From Larkinella rosea (lineage in GTDB: Bacteria > Bacteroidota > Bacteroidia > Cytophagales > Spirosomataceae), in assembly GCF_003858635.1 (NCBI RefSeq), contig NZ_RQJO01000009.1, positions 434,001-498,000 on the forward strand: a DNA stretch of 64,000 bases, written 5' to 3'. Below the pieces are notes generated by a model, which saw only the letters and a list, made by a program, of their open reading frames with translations, searched no databases and had not been told where the DNA came from. This document shows, piece by piece, positions 9,804-18,265 of the stretch (positions within the stretch are counted from its first letter, which is position 1; every line of letters starts with the position of its first letter). The translations under genes and the position numbers were made by a program.

Positions 9804-11402
9804 TTATTTACAAAATTCCGGCGATGCAATTTCAAATGCCAGACGGTTATTGTCCGGTACAAAATGCGTTTGTTCCAGTGGCCAGGTCGCTCCGCCGTCG
9901 GTACTAACCCGAATAGCATACGGTTTTTTTAGCTGCAGTTTATAAGACATCGCATTAGGATTTTTCCGTTCCAGCGTAACCAGGTCATGCCATTCCCGTT
10001 TGCCTTCCACACTATATTGTAACCTGATTCTGGCTGGTAATAACGACTCATTGAGTTTGGTGGGAGGGGGGCAAACGAAATCAAAACTTACGGTAATGGC
10101 CGGCGGAACCGCCAATTTTTGCAAATCCAATGTCTGCGGAGTTGGGTTGCAGCTTACTAAAGGGGCGGTTTCGAACAGCGGTTGACCCGGATCACCGGTG
10201 CTGTAGGCATCATTATAATTGTAAATCCGCAATTGTACTTTTTGATTCTGACGCAGGTGCGTCAACGTGATGCGTTCGCCGTTATTTAAAAAGGTATAAA
10301 AAGAACTTAATTCCTGTTTCGTGTCGGCATCCACGACTTTGCATAAATACCGGATATCGACCTGATTGAATTTGCTGCTTACCCTAAAAACCGGTCCTTC
10401 GTCACAAACCGCCTGCGTCCAGCCAGCTACCCATAATTCAGGATGAGCGATGCTGATTTTACACTCCAATTGATTTGTGGATGCATTCCGGGTTACAGCA
10501 ACCGGATTTTCCTGGTGCCAACGACCCGTAAACCGGTTATACCGCCAGAATGGAATCGCATCACTCGCTTGAATGGAACGACCTACTGTCGGATTGATCA
10601 GTTCCGGATTGAGCGTCATCGTGCATAAAACCGGTCTTGAGACCTCTTGCGCCATTCGGAACTGATCATCATACAATTCCAGTGAAAAAACACCCGCAAT
10701 CTGACTGAATTGCTGCGAGCCCAGGTCTTTTCCGTCTAAACCCGCAACGGCAGCCATGACCGAACCTGTAGGCAAGAAACTGGCGGGTGAATTGCTCCGG
10801 TTTTCGATATGGGTAAGGGCTGCGGTGAAAGGTCCGGCCAACGCTGTTCCAGTAGCGTCCGTGAGTTCGGAGCCGGGAGCGATTACCGCCGTCATATTGT
10901 CTTTTTTCTGGTTAATCACCGGAGTTACGGCGATTAAACCGGCGGCTGGTTTAACCCCGGTAAGCTGCGTTGCCGATACATGGAATGGCGGATCCGTCAA
11001 CTTGAGCCAGGCTGGCGATACCGTATGTCGGCTCGTATCAGTCAATTGAACAGGTTGAATAATGTCCAGATAGTCAGGCGCTTGTGCAACAATGAAGAAG
11101 TTGAGCGGATTTGTATTCGAATAATCGGATTCGGGCGAAGCCGCCAGAATCAGTACGCCGTCTTCATTTATTTTAAAATGAGTCGTGTTTAGCGTGGTCA
11201 CAACCGCGTCGGCATCGGGCCCCGCCAGTGTCAATTTAACGGATTTTGGAATTGTTCCTTTCAAACTCCGGAACCGCACCTCCACAATTCCTTTTTCGAT
11301 CGGATCTTTAAAACCAATCGACACATTTTCCAGCGGATTCTGACAGCAGTTGGTCAATAGTAGGAAAACCGTTACCGTCAATGAAGTCAGAATGTTTTTC
11401 AT
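9804..11402 (-). CDS. Large surface or periplasmic lipoprotein, unknown function
   Basis: 532 residues with a lipoprotein signal peptide (hydrophobic core, then LLTNC). The rest reads as a series of beta-rich, Ig-like or carboxypeptidase-regulatory-like modules, rich in Thr, Pro and Asn, without catalytic motifs that I recognise. A stretch around residues 200-350 (SLELYDDQFRMAQEV, IPFWRYNRFTGRWHQEN, ELWVAGWTQAV) resembles the central region of Bacteroidota extracellular beta-propeller/TonB-associated lipoproteins, but no family name can be given safely. It stands alone between a palindrome and the divergent nupC gene. Confidence 0.75.
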   Translation of the reverse strand: MKNILTSLTVTVFLLLTNCCQNPLENVSIGFKDPIEKGIVEVRFRSLKGTIPKSVKLTLAGPDADAVVTTLNTTHFKINEDGVLILAASPESDYSNTNPLNFFIVAQAPDYLDIIQPVQLTDTSRHTVSPAWLKLTDPPFHVSATQLTGVKPAAGLIAVTPVINQKKDNMTAVIAPGSELTDATGTALAGPFTAALTHIENRSNSPASFLPTGSVMAAVAGLDGKDLGSQQFSQIAGVFSLELYDDQFRMAQEVSRPVLCTMTLNPELINPTVGRSIQASDAIPFWRYNRFTGRWHQENPVAVTRNASTNQLECKISIAHPELWVAGWTQAVCDEGPVFRVSSKFNQVDIRYLCKVVDADTKQELSSFYTFLNNGERITLTHLRQNQKVQLRIYNYNDAYSTGDPGQPLFETAPLVSCNPTPQTLDLQKLAVPPAITVSFDFVCPPPTKLNESLLPARIRLQYSVEGKREWHDLVTLERKNPNAMSYKLQLKKPYAIRVSTDGGATWPLEQTHFVPDNNRLAFEIASPEFCK

Positions 11403-11674
11403 ATTTGTCTATTAAACAGGGGTAGGAATTGTTTAATATGTTAATAGTCAACATAAATATTATAACAAATGATACTGTTTTTTGTCTGTTAATTTTTTCA
11501 GTAAAATGAATCTGATTGGTACCGAATAAACACGTTTGGATGAGTAGAATAAAATTGGAAATAAAGCTTACAGGCAAGAAAAAGCGGATTATTCGCATTC
11601 GAGACCAGGCATTCCTTCTTATCTTCACAAGTTTTTTGTAAACTACCGTACACGTAAACTAATCGACTTATTGA

Positions 11675-12916
11675 ATGAGCCGTTTTACCGGACTGATCGG
11701 CATCGCACTGATTTTGGGCATTTCGTATGCCATGTCAAACAACCGCAAAGCAATCAATTACCGAACGGTAGGCGTTGGCCTGCTACTTCAATTTGGACTG
11801 GCGGTTTTTATTCTGAAAACAGACATTGGACAACAGATTTTTCAGACACTGGGGCAATTTGTTGACCGGCTTCTTCAGAAATCCGTTCGGGGTGCCGAGT
11901 TTGTTTTTTCTCCCCTCGTAAACCGCGAACTGCTCAGCAAAGCATTTGGTCCCGAAAACGGCTTTATTTTCTTCTTTCAGGTTATTCCAACCATCATTTT
12001 CGTGGCGGTTCTGGTCAATATTTTCTATCACCTTGGCATCATGCAGCGGGTTGTAGCGGTTTTGGCGCGGGTCATGAAATGGCTGATGGGCGTGAGCGGA
12101 GCGGAGGCTTTATCGAACGTGTCGAGTACCTTTGTCGGACAGGTCGAAGCGCAGATCATGATTAAACCGTACCTGAAAACCATGACGAATTCGGAACTGC
12201 TGGCATCCATGACTGGTAGTTTTGCCTGTATTGCCGGGGGCGTTCTGGCGGTTTATATTTCACTGGGTGTTCCGGCTCCTTACCTGCTGGCAGCTAGTTT
12301 GATGGCTGCACCCGGGGCGCTGGTGATCAGTAAAATTGTTTTTCCCGAAACGGAAGTCTCAGAAACCGAGGGTATTGTAAAATTGGAGATCAAGAAAAGC
12401 CACGCCAATTTGCTCGATGCGATTGCTTCCGGTGCCAGCGAAGGACTTAAAGTCGGTTTTAACGTTATTGCCATGTTGATCGGTTTTATTGCCCTAATGG
12501 CGCTGATCGACAGTATTTTGTTCCGAATCGGTTACTACATTTTCGGCTTTCCGAACCTGAGTCTCAACTATTTGCTAGGCAATATTTTCTCCATTTTTGC
12601 CTGGGCAATGGGCGTTCCTGCAAAGGACGTTCAGGCGGCAGGCTCGCTGATGGGGACCAAAATGGTCGTGAATGAGTTTGTGGCTTACCTCGATTTGGTG
12701 AAAATCAAAAGCACTCTCGATCCCAAAACCATCGCCATTACCAGTTTTGCGCTCTGCGGTTTTGCCAACTTTTCATCCATTGCCATTCAGGTCGGCGGGA
12801 TTGGCGAACTGGCTCCCTCGCGCCGGAGTGATCTGGCTAAACTGGGTTTCAAGGCATTGATCTGCGGAACGCTGGCGTCGTATATGTCGGCTACGCTGGC
12901 GGGACTTCTTCTGTAA
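11675..12916 (+). CDS. nupC: Concentrative nucleoside transporter (NupC/CNT family)
   Basis: Inner-membrane symporter that imports nucleosides with Na+ or H+. The N-terminal helices are followed by the Gate domain and the nucleoside-recognition C-terminal domain. Family signatures are visible: VSSTFVGQVEAQIMIKPYL, LASMTGSFACIAGGVLAVYI and GSLMGTKMVVNEFVAYLDL. About 8-10 hydrophobic segments and 413 residues are normal for the family. Upstream is an A/T-rich 270-bp region shared with the divergent lipoprotein gene; no nucleoside catabolic genes are adjacent. Confidence 0.92.
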   Translation: MSRFTGLIGIALILGISYAMSNNRKAINYRTVGVGLLLQFGLAVFILKTDIGQQIFQTLGQFVDRLLQKSVRGAEFVFSPLVNRELLSKAFGPENGFIFFFQVIPTIIFVAVLVNIFYHLGIMQRVVAVLARVMKWLMGVSGAEALSNVSSTFVGQVEAQIMIKPYLKTMTNSELLASMTGSFACIAGGVLAVYISLGVPAPYLLAASLMAAPGALVISKIVFPETEVSETEGIVKLEIKKSHANLLDAIASGASEGLKVGFNVIAMLIGFIALMALIDSILFRIGYYIFGFPNLSLNYLLGNIFSIFAWAMGVPAKDVQAAGSLMGTKMVVNEFVAYLDLVKIKSTLDPKTIAITSFALCGFANFSSIAIQVGGIGELAPSRRSDLAKLGFKALICGTLASYMSATLAGLLL

Positions 12917-12961
12917 AATTAAAATCGGCCGGGCGAAAGGAATTGTCTAAAATAATATAAT

Positions 12962-12985
12962 TTTAGCAAGATAATCTTGGCTAAA
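12962..12985. promoter_or_regulatory. 24-bp dyad, candidate operator
   Basis: Inverted repeat TTTAGCAAGAT (12962-12972) facing ATCTTGGCTAAA (12974-12985), symmetric except for one extra base in the right half. It lies 45 bp before the acyl-CoA synthetase start, in the promoter region and without a T-run, so it reads as a protein-binding site rather than a terminator. The regulator is unknown. Confidence 0.5.
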
Positions 12986-13029
12986 TTTAGCTCTGTTTTC
13001 TTTTTTGGGCTATTCCTAAAACCTTTCGA

Positions 13030-14703
13030 ATGACTACTACGAAACTGATTCCGCGAACCGCTTCGTCTCAGGAGCAACCGCTTTTGGTAAAAACACTATT
13101 GGCTCAATCGCTTAAGTATGAGCCACATCGGGAGATTTTATACCGCGATCTATTCCGGATGAATTACGTGGAATTCAACCAACGCGTTCGACGGTTGGCC
13201 AATTTACTGACTGACGAAGGCGTAAAACCGGGCGATACGGTGGCGGTTTTTGATTGGGATAGCCACCGGTATCTGGAATGCTTTTTTGCCATTCCGTGCA
13301 TGGGCGCCATTCTGCATACGATCAACGTGCGATTGTCTCCGGCCCAGATTCTGTATTGCATGAACCACGCGGAAGACAAAGTGGTGATTATTCACGAGGA
13401 TTTCCTACCACTGCTGAATGCGATTAAAAGTCAGTTGACGACCGTCGAAAAAATTATTCTGATTAGCGATAACGTTTATCAAAATCAGGAAGTTACCGTG
13501 CCGGACGGTTTTGTCGGTGAATACGAAAGCCTGCTAAAAACCGCTTCGGATCACTACGATTTTCCGGATTTCGACGAAAACACCTGGGCAACTACATTCT
13601 ACACGACCGGCACAACGGGCAACCCGAAAGGGGTGTATTTTTCGCACCGTCAGTTGTTTATGCACACGATGGGGCTGGTTACCTATATCTGTGGTTACGA
13701 AGCCGTTCCGTTTCATCCCAACAATGACGTGTACATGCCGATTACACCCCTGTTTCACGTCCACGCCTGGGGTTTTCCGCTTTTGGCAACGATGCTTTCG
13801 GCCAAACAGGTTTATCCGGGGCGGTATGAACCCGATCTGATACTAAAATTATTAACGGAAGAAAAAGTGACGCTTTCGCATTGTGTGCCCACTATTCTGA
13901 CAATGGTCATCAACTGTCCCGGCATCAAACAGGTGGATTTGAGCCGCTGGAAGGTAATCATCGGCGGATCGGCGCTCACGAAGGGGCTGGCAAAAGCCGC
14001 GCTGGAATTGGGTATTCAGGTGTATGCGGGCTACGGTTTGTCCGAAACCGCTCCCATACTTTCGTTGACGTACCTGAACGATGCCGAGCGGGATTTGCCA
14101 TTCGATGAACAGGTTGAATTCCGGACGCGGGCGGGCCGGATTGCGCCTTTTGTTGACATTCAATTGCAAAATGACGAAGGGGAAGCGGTTCCGCACGACG
14201 GGCATTCCCTGGGAGAGTTAACCGTCCGCGGTTCCTGGATGACGCAGGGCTATTACAAGGAGACCGAGCGGGGCGAAGAACTCTGGCGAAGTGGCTGGAT
14301 GCACACCGGCGACGTGGCTGCCATCACGCCCGACAACTGGATAATTATTGCTGACCGGACCAAAGACGTGATCAAATCCGGGGGCGAGTGGGTTTCGTCG
14401 CTGGCCATCGAAAACTGGCTGTCGCAGGTGGAGGGAGTCGCCGAGTCGGCGGTGGTGGGTTTCCCGGACGAGAAATGGGGAGAACGTCCGAATGCGTTGG
14501 TCGTTTTAAAACCGGATTTTGTGGGGAACGTTACGGCTGAAACCATAAAAACCGCTTTACAAGTCCACGTTGCAAATGGTGAAATCAATAAATGGTACGT
14601 GCCGGATCGGATCGTTATTGTGACAGAAATTCCCAAAACCAGCGTCGGGAAACTTGATAAAAAGAAAATTCGATCTGAAATGAAATCGTTGATTTTATCC
14701 TGA
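13030..14703 (+). CDS. Fatty-acid--CoA ligase (AMP-forming)
   Basis: Activates a carboxylic acid, probably a medium- or long-chain fatty acid, to its CoA thioester through an acyl-adenylate. The ANL-superfamily core motif YTTGTTGNPKG is at residues 191-201, with GYGLSETAP (A5), WMHTGDVAAI (A7), DRTKDVIKSGGEWVSSLAIE (A8 hinge) and the A10 lysine in PKTSVGKLDKKKI. The protein has 557 residues. It resembles the LcfB/acyl-CoA synthetase group rather than acetyl-CoA synthetase. It is monocistronic: a dyad lies before it and a long perfect stem-loop overlaps its stop codon. Confidence 0.93.
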   Translation: MTTTKLIPRTASSQEQPLLVKTLLAQSLKYEPHREILYRDLFRMNYVEFNQRVRRLANLLTDEGVKPGDTVAVFDWDSHRYLECFFAIPCMGAILHTINVRLSPAQILYCMNHAEDKVVIIHEDFLPLLNAIKSQLTTVEKIILISDNVYQNQEVTVPDGFVGEYESLLKTASDHYDFPDFDENTWATTFYTTGTTGNPKGVYFSHRQLFMHTMGLVTYICGYEAVPFHPNNDVYMPITPLFHVHAWGFPLLATMLSAKQVYPGRYEPDLILKLLTEEKVTLSHCVPTILTMVINCPGIKQVDLSRWKVIIGGSALTKGLAKAALELGIQVYAGYGLSETAPILSLTYLNDAERDLPFDEQVEFRTRAGRIAPFVDIQLQNDEGEAVPHDGHSLGELTVRGSWMTQGYYKETERGEELWRSGWMHTGDVAAITPDNWIIIADRTKDVIKSGGEWVSSLAIENWLSQVEGVAESAVVGFPDEKWGERPNALVVLKPDFVGNVTAETIKTALQVHVANGEINKWYVPDRIVIVTEIPKTSVGKLDKKKIRSEMKSLILS

Positions 14704-14724
14704 AAATTCAGGATAAAATCAACG
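14687..14724 (+). terminator. Perfect 18-bp stem-loop over the stop codon
   Basis: Arms 14687-14704 and 14707-14724 are exactly complementary with only AA between them; the left arm starts CGTTGATTTTATCC. The last five sense codons and the TGA stop of the acyl-CoA synthetase lie in the stem. A short A-run, not T-run, follows, so classic intrinsic termination is uncertain; an mRNA 3'-end stabiliser or an extruding DNA cruciform is also possible. Confidence 0.55.
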
Positions 14725-14821
14725 TAAAAAACAATTTAATCAGCCGTTTCTTTAAGGTTATATTTCTCATGACTGACCGATTTATTTCCTTAAGAACCAC
14801 ATCATTCCAATTCCCGGATTC

Positions 14822-15385
14822 TCAGGCCGGCTGATAATGCAGGACAACAATTCCGCAGCTAAAAGGCGATGCTTTGACCAGTTTTAGATTGAGTTTCTGA
14901 TCGATTTCTTTAAAAATGGACATCCCGCTACCAATGGCCGCCGGATTGATAAAAAGGTGATAGTCATCAATTAACCCGTGCTTGATCAGGTCGGAAACAA
15001 AACGACCGCCCCCGTAGGCAATCAGGTCCTGGCCCGGCTGGTTTTTCAACTTCGTAACTTCTTCCACCAGGTCGCCGGTTGCCAGTGTAACCTTTTCCCA
15101 CGGACTGGTTTCCAGGGATTTCGAAAAAACAACTTTGGGCGTTTCGTTCATTTTTTTCGAACCCGGTTCGGCTGTTTCGGGATTGGCAGCCCGTTCGGCC
15201 CAGGCCGGAATAAAGCCTTCTGCCAGCACACGGCCCAGCAAAATGCAGTCTACGGGTTCTGTGAGCGCTTTTACGTAGTTCATTAGCTCCTCATCCCAGT
15301 TCCACACCAACCAGTCCATTTCGCCGTTTGGCCCGCAGATGAAGCTGTCGAGCGATAATTGGGTTTGCAGTTTTAGCTTTCTCAT
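14822..15385 (-). CDS. Dihydrofolate reductase family protein (RibD C-terminal-like)
   Basis: Predicted NADPH-dependent reductase of the YyaP/RibD-C group. Visible landmarks are LQTQLSLDSFICGPNGEMDW at the N-terminus, LLGRVLAEGF, the cofactor loop IAYGGGRFVSDLIKHGLIDD, and the ending LVKASPFSCGIVVLHYQP. 187 residues is normal. The frame is open 90 bases further upstream, but family proteins begin with M-R-K-L-K-L, so the inner ATG was chosen. The substrate is unknown, and it is not a folate-pathway neighbour. Confidence 0.85.
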   Translation of the reverse strand: MRKLKLQTQLSLDSFICGPNGEMDWLVWNWDEELMNYVKALTEPVDCILLGRVLAEGFIPAWAERAANPETAEPGSKKMNETPKVVFSKSLETSPWEKVTLATGDLVEEVTKLKNQPGQDLIAYGGGRFVSDLIKHGLIDDYHLFINPAAIGSGMSIFKEIDQKLNLKLVKASPFSCGIVVLHYQPA

Positions 15386-15562
15386 GTTTTCTTTTTTTAC
15401 GTACTCACAGCTTTTCGTCCGGGTTTTCCAACCATTCGGTGGGTTAAAAACACCGACTAATGTCCGTGGGTACAATACAAAAATACGGTTGGAAAATGGA
15501 TTGGAACGGGTGTGAAAACGACAATTTACGGTGGAAATCCGACACGTTTTTTGCAGAACATT

Positions 15563-16129
15563 TCAGGAATTCAGGCGCTCCTTTGCCGTCGATTCCACCA
15601 TTTTATACAACTCATTGACCGTTCGCCAGTTGCGTGTTGTGGCGGTTACTTTGAGCTTATTTTCAAAAAATGTATTGCTCAGTTTCGTATTTCCATAACC
15701 GCCGGGGCAATACACATAAACGTCTTTTCCGACGATGATAAACCGGTCGGAGCCGAACGTGACATTTTTTAGTTTATCGCGGTTTGATTCGCTCGGTATA
15801 TCCGCCAAAAACGTTACGTGAAGCTTGTCAATTTCAATGTCTTTCTCCTTCAAAAACGGATTGTTTTGCGCAATCTCCGCTAGTTCGGGCTGCGACCGAA
15901 TGAGTACCGGCACCTGAAAACTGTAGGCATCAACGATCTTTTTTTCGATCTGCCGGATTTGTTCTTCCTGGTTGCCCACTTCCTGATTAAACACAATATT
16001 CCCGCTTTGAATATAAGTCTTGACCTGCGTGCAGTTCAGATCCTCAAACAGACTTTTTAACCCGGCCATCGGTATTTTTTTTTGACCGTTTACATTGATA
16101 CCGCGCAGGATGGCCAGATAGGTTTTCAT
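15563..16129 (-). CDS. DUF1697 family protein
   Basis: 188-residue cytosolic protein. The start MKTYLAILRGINVNGQKKIP and the following TYIQSGNIVF are the hallmark of DUF1697, a widespread family of unknown function with a two-repeat alpha/beta fold. The C-terminus (TTRNWRTVNELYKMVE) also matches. It is co-directional with the DHFR-like gene, but 177 bp separate them. Confidence 0.9.
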   Translation of the reverse strand: MKTYLAILRGINVNGQKKIPMAGLKSLFEDLNCTQVKTYIQSGNIVFNQEVGNQEEQIRQIEKKIVDAYSFQVPVLIRSQPELAEIAQNNPFLKEKDIEIDKLHVTFLADIPSESNRDKLKNVTFGSDRFIIVGKDVYVYCPGGYGNTKLSNTFFENKLKVTATTRNWRTVNELYKMVESTAKERLNS

Positions 16130-16468
16130 GATTTTTTGGAAGGTTCGTATTTCAAATTCTCAGCTAAGATCAGCACTTTTTCTGATTTTGATCCCACCAG
16201 TCTGCGAACTCTTTTGCGTGATCGGTGTTTACTTTTAAATGGCTGTAATTAAATGCGTTACTACGCAGAATGTTCATCAATCGAAAAAACCGGTTGCCGA
16301 ACCTGCGGGGTTGGCGCAAGGTTGCTGCAAAGGTCCGGACAGCACCTAAATTGTAATGATCGGAGAAAAAGCAGTAACTATTTGCCATATTTGGCCTTTT
16401 GTTGAAATAATAGTTGCATATTTCCGATATAAGTGTTTAAATTGATAGTGTATTCTTTATAAGAAGAA
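16130..16468. other. Intergenic region with a doubtful 72-codon frame
   Basis: About 340 bp between divergent genes. A minus-strand frame of 72 codons (16170-16388) ends in a hydrophilic stretch (HAKEFADWWDQNQKKC) that looks protein-like, but the first two thirds are Arg/Phe-rich and not convincing. It may be a degenerate gene end. The last 80 bp before the next gene are A/T-rich and probably hold the promoter of the efflux operon. Confidence 0.35.
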
Positions 16469-16864
16469 ATGAGTAAACGGCGAAAAAACTTCTTTCTGCA
16501 CCGGTTATTCTGTTGGTTAATGGCGTTGCACATCATCAACATTAGCGTTGACGTGCCCGAACATTATTCCCACCGATTGATTCATGGTGCCCAAAAAGAA
16601 GATTTATCCGTTAACCGAATTGAAAGTATCGGAGAATTGGTTCTGGAAAACTGGCTGGGTATCATCGACGCCGTTCCGGAACAGGACGATACTAAAGAAG
16701 AATCCGATGTCGCCAACATCGAGCATGATTACTTCTTTGCACCACTCTTTGCCTTTGAACTGAAACCGGTTTTCTGGCATCTCATTTCCCGACCCGTTCG
16801 GCTACTGTCGATCCGCGTGTTTTCGCACGTTCAGGAGATCACGTCCCCGCCACCTCAGCACTGA
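16469..16864 (+). CDS. Small conserved protein preceding an RND efflux operon
   Basis: 131 residues: basic N-terminus, one hydrophobic segment (FCWLMALHIINISVDVP), an acidic middle (EQDDTKEESDV) and a His-containing C-terminus ending SPPPQH. Small proteins with the HIINxSVDxPD signature occur before cation or drug RND operons in Cytophagales; the function is unknown. It lies 142 bp ahead of the adaptor gene on the same strand and is likely part of the transcript. Confidence 0.7.
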   Translation: MSKRRKNFFLHRLFCWLMALHIINISVDVPEHYSHRLIHGAQKEDLSVNRIESIGELVLENWLGIIDAVPEQDDTKEESDVANIEHDYFFAPLFAFELKPVFWHLISRPVRLLSIRVFSHVQEITSPPPQH

Positions 16865-17005
16865 TTTCGATCCGCATTGGCGGCAATTCGTGCACTAGCG
16901 TACTACAAAACCAGGTTACTTCCGATTAACAGGCCGGACGGGCATCCCTCACGGATGAACCACGTCGTGGCTTATCGTTACGCTTAACTTGAAAACATAC
17001 CCCTT

Positions 17006-18157
17006 ATGAAAGCATACATTCTTGTAAGCTCGCTGCTAGTCAGTGTTTTACTGAGCAGTTGTGGCAATCAGACCGAAGAAAAAGCCGAGGTTGAGAAACC
17101 GGCGCTACCCATATTTGAAATCACCCGGCAATCGACCACCCTGCAACGGGAATATGCCGGCAACGTTGAAGCCGTTCGAAACGTCGAGGTTCGCGCCCGG
17201 GTCAGCGGTTTTCTGGATAAAATTCTCGTGGACGAAGGCCGTCAGGTGAAGAAAGGCCAATTGCTGTTTCAGATCAATCAGGCTGAATATCAGGCGGAGC
17301 TGGCCAAAGCCCGCGCCAATCTGAAAAGCGCGACGGCCGAGGCCAAAACCGCCGAAGTCGAACTGGGCCGGGTTCGGTTGCTGGTCGATAAAAAGGTGAT
17401 TTCGGCCTCCGAACTCGAATTGTCTAAATCCAAGCTGGATGCGGCTAAAGCGGCCATTGAAGAGGCTCAGTCGGCTCAGGACAACGCGTCGCTGCGGTTG
17501 GCGCACGCCAGCATCCGGGCACCGTTCGATGGCGTGATCAACCGGATTCCGTTCAAAATGGGGAGTCTGATCGAAGAAGGCACGCTGCTGACCACGGTTT
17601 CGGACATTCAGGAAGTCTACGCGTACTTCCACGTTTCGGAAAAAGAATACCTGGAATACATTAAAAAAGGCAAAAACAGCCGGAATGGGCAGGAAGTTAC
17701 CCTGTTGCTGGCCGACGATTCGCCGTATAAACAGCCGGGAAAAATTGAAACCATGGAAAGCGTCTTCGACGACGGCTCCGGGACGATTGCGTTCCGCGCC
17801 CGGTTTCCAAACCCGGACAAAGTATTGAAACACGGTGCGACGGGCAAAATCCGCCTGAGAAACGAAGTTGATAACGCCGTTTTGGTACCGCAAAAGGCGG
17901 TTTTTGAAATTCAGGATAAAAACTACGTCTACGTGGTCGATGCATCCAACAAAGTGAAGATGCGAAGCTTCGTACCCCAAAACCGGGTGGCCCAGTTCTA
18001 CCTCGTGAAATCCGGCCTGGAACCGGGCGAGAAAGTGGTTTACGAGGGCATTCAGAATATCCGCGACGGCATGCAAATTGTTCCGCAGGCCCTGTCTGCC
18101 GAAAGTCTGCTGACCTTAAACCCCGCTAAATCCGAAACGCAGGTGGTTGCCAATTAA
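17006..18157 (+). CDS. RND efflux periplasmic adaptor (AcrA/MexA type)
   Basis: Periplasmic membrane-fusion lipoprotein that bridges pump and outer-membrane channel. The signal peptide ends LLSSC (lipobox Cys). Order: beta-barrel and lipoyl halves (VEVRARVSGFLDKILVDEGR), long alpha hairpin (about 95-165, Ala/Lys/Glu-rich heptads), second lipoyl half (ASIRAPFDGVINRI), beta-barrel, and membrane-proximal domain (VPQKAVFEIQDKNYVYVVD). 383 residues is typical. It is the first of three efflux genes; 108 bp separate it from the pump gene, containing a small GCGGTCA/TGGCCGC hairpin. Confidence 0.95.
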   Translation: MKAYILVSSLLVSVLLSSCGNQTEEKAEVEKPALPIFEITRQSTTLQREYAGNVEAVRNVEVRARVSGFLDKILVDEGRQVKKGQLLFQINQAEYQAELAKARANLKSATAEAKTAEVELGRVRLLVDKKVISASELELSKSKLDAAKAAIEEAQSAQDNASLRLAHASIRAPFDGVINRIPFKMGSLIEEGTLLTTVSDIQEVYAYFHVSEKEYLEYIKKGKNSRNGQEVTLLLADDSPYKQPGKIETMESVFDDGSGTIAFRARFPNPDKVLKHGATGKIRLRNEVDNAVLVPQKAVFEIQDKNYVYVVDASNKVKMRSFVPQNRVAQFYLVKSGLEPGEKVVYEGIQNIRDGMQIVPQALSAESLLTLNPAKSETQVVAN

Positions 18158-18265
18158 CCGGCTGAGCTTTCCGATCGCTACATCCATCTCTACACCTCCA
18201 AGCAGCCTTGTGTCGTACCCGCGGTCACAGGGTGGCCGCATTGTAGATTTCACTATCGCTTACTT

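Noticed and set aside
16170-16388. Minus-strand frame of 72 codons
   Set aside because: Only the last 25 residues look protein-like; the rest is Arg/Phe-rich without motif, and no promoter or start context supports it.
17105-18076. Minus-strand frame of 323 codons
   Set aside because: Shadow of the RND adaptor gene; Phe/Arg/His-rich composition typical of antisense frames in this base composition.
18170-18265. Hairpin GCGGTCA/TGGCCGC between adaptor and pump genes as a terminator
   Set aside because: Short, no T-run, and the genes on both sides belong to one efflux operon.
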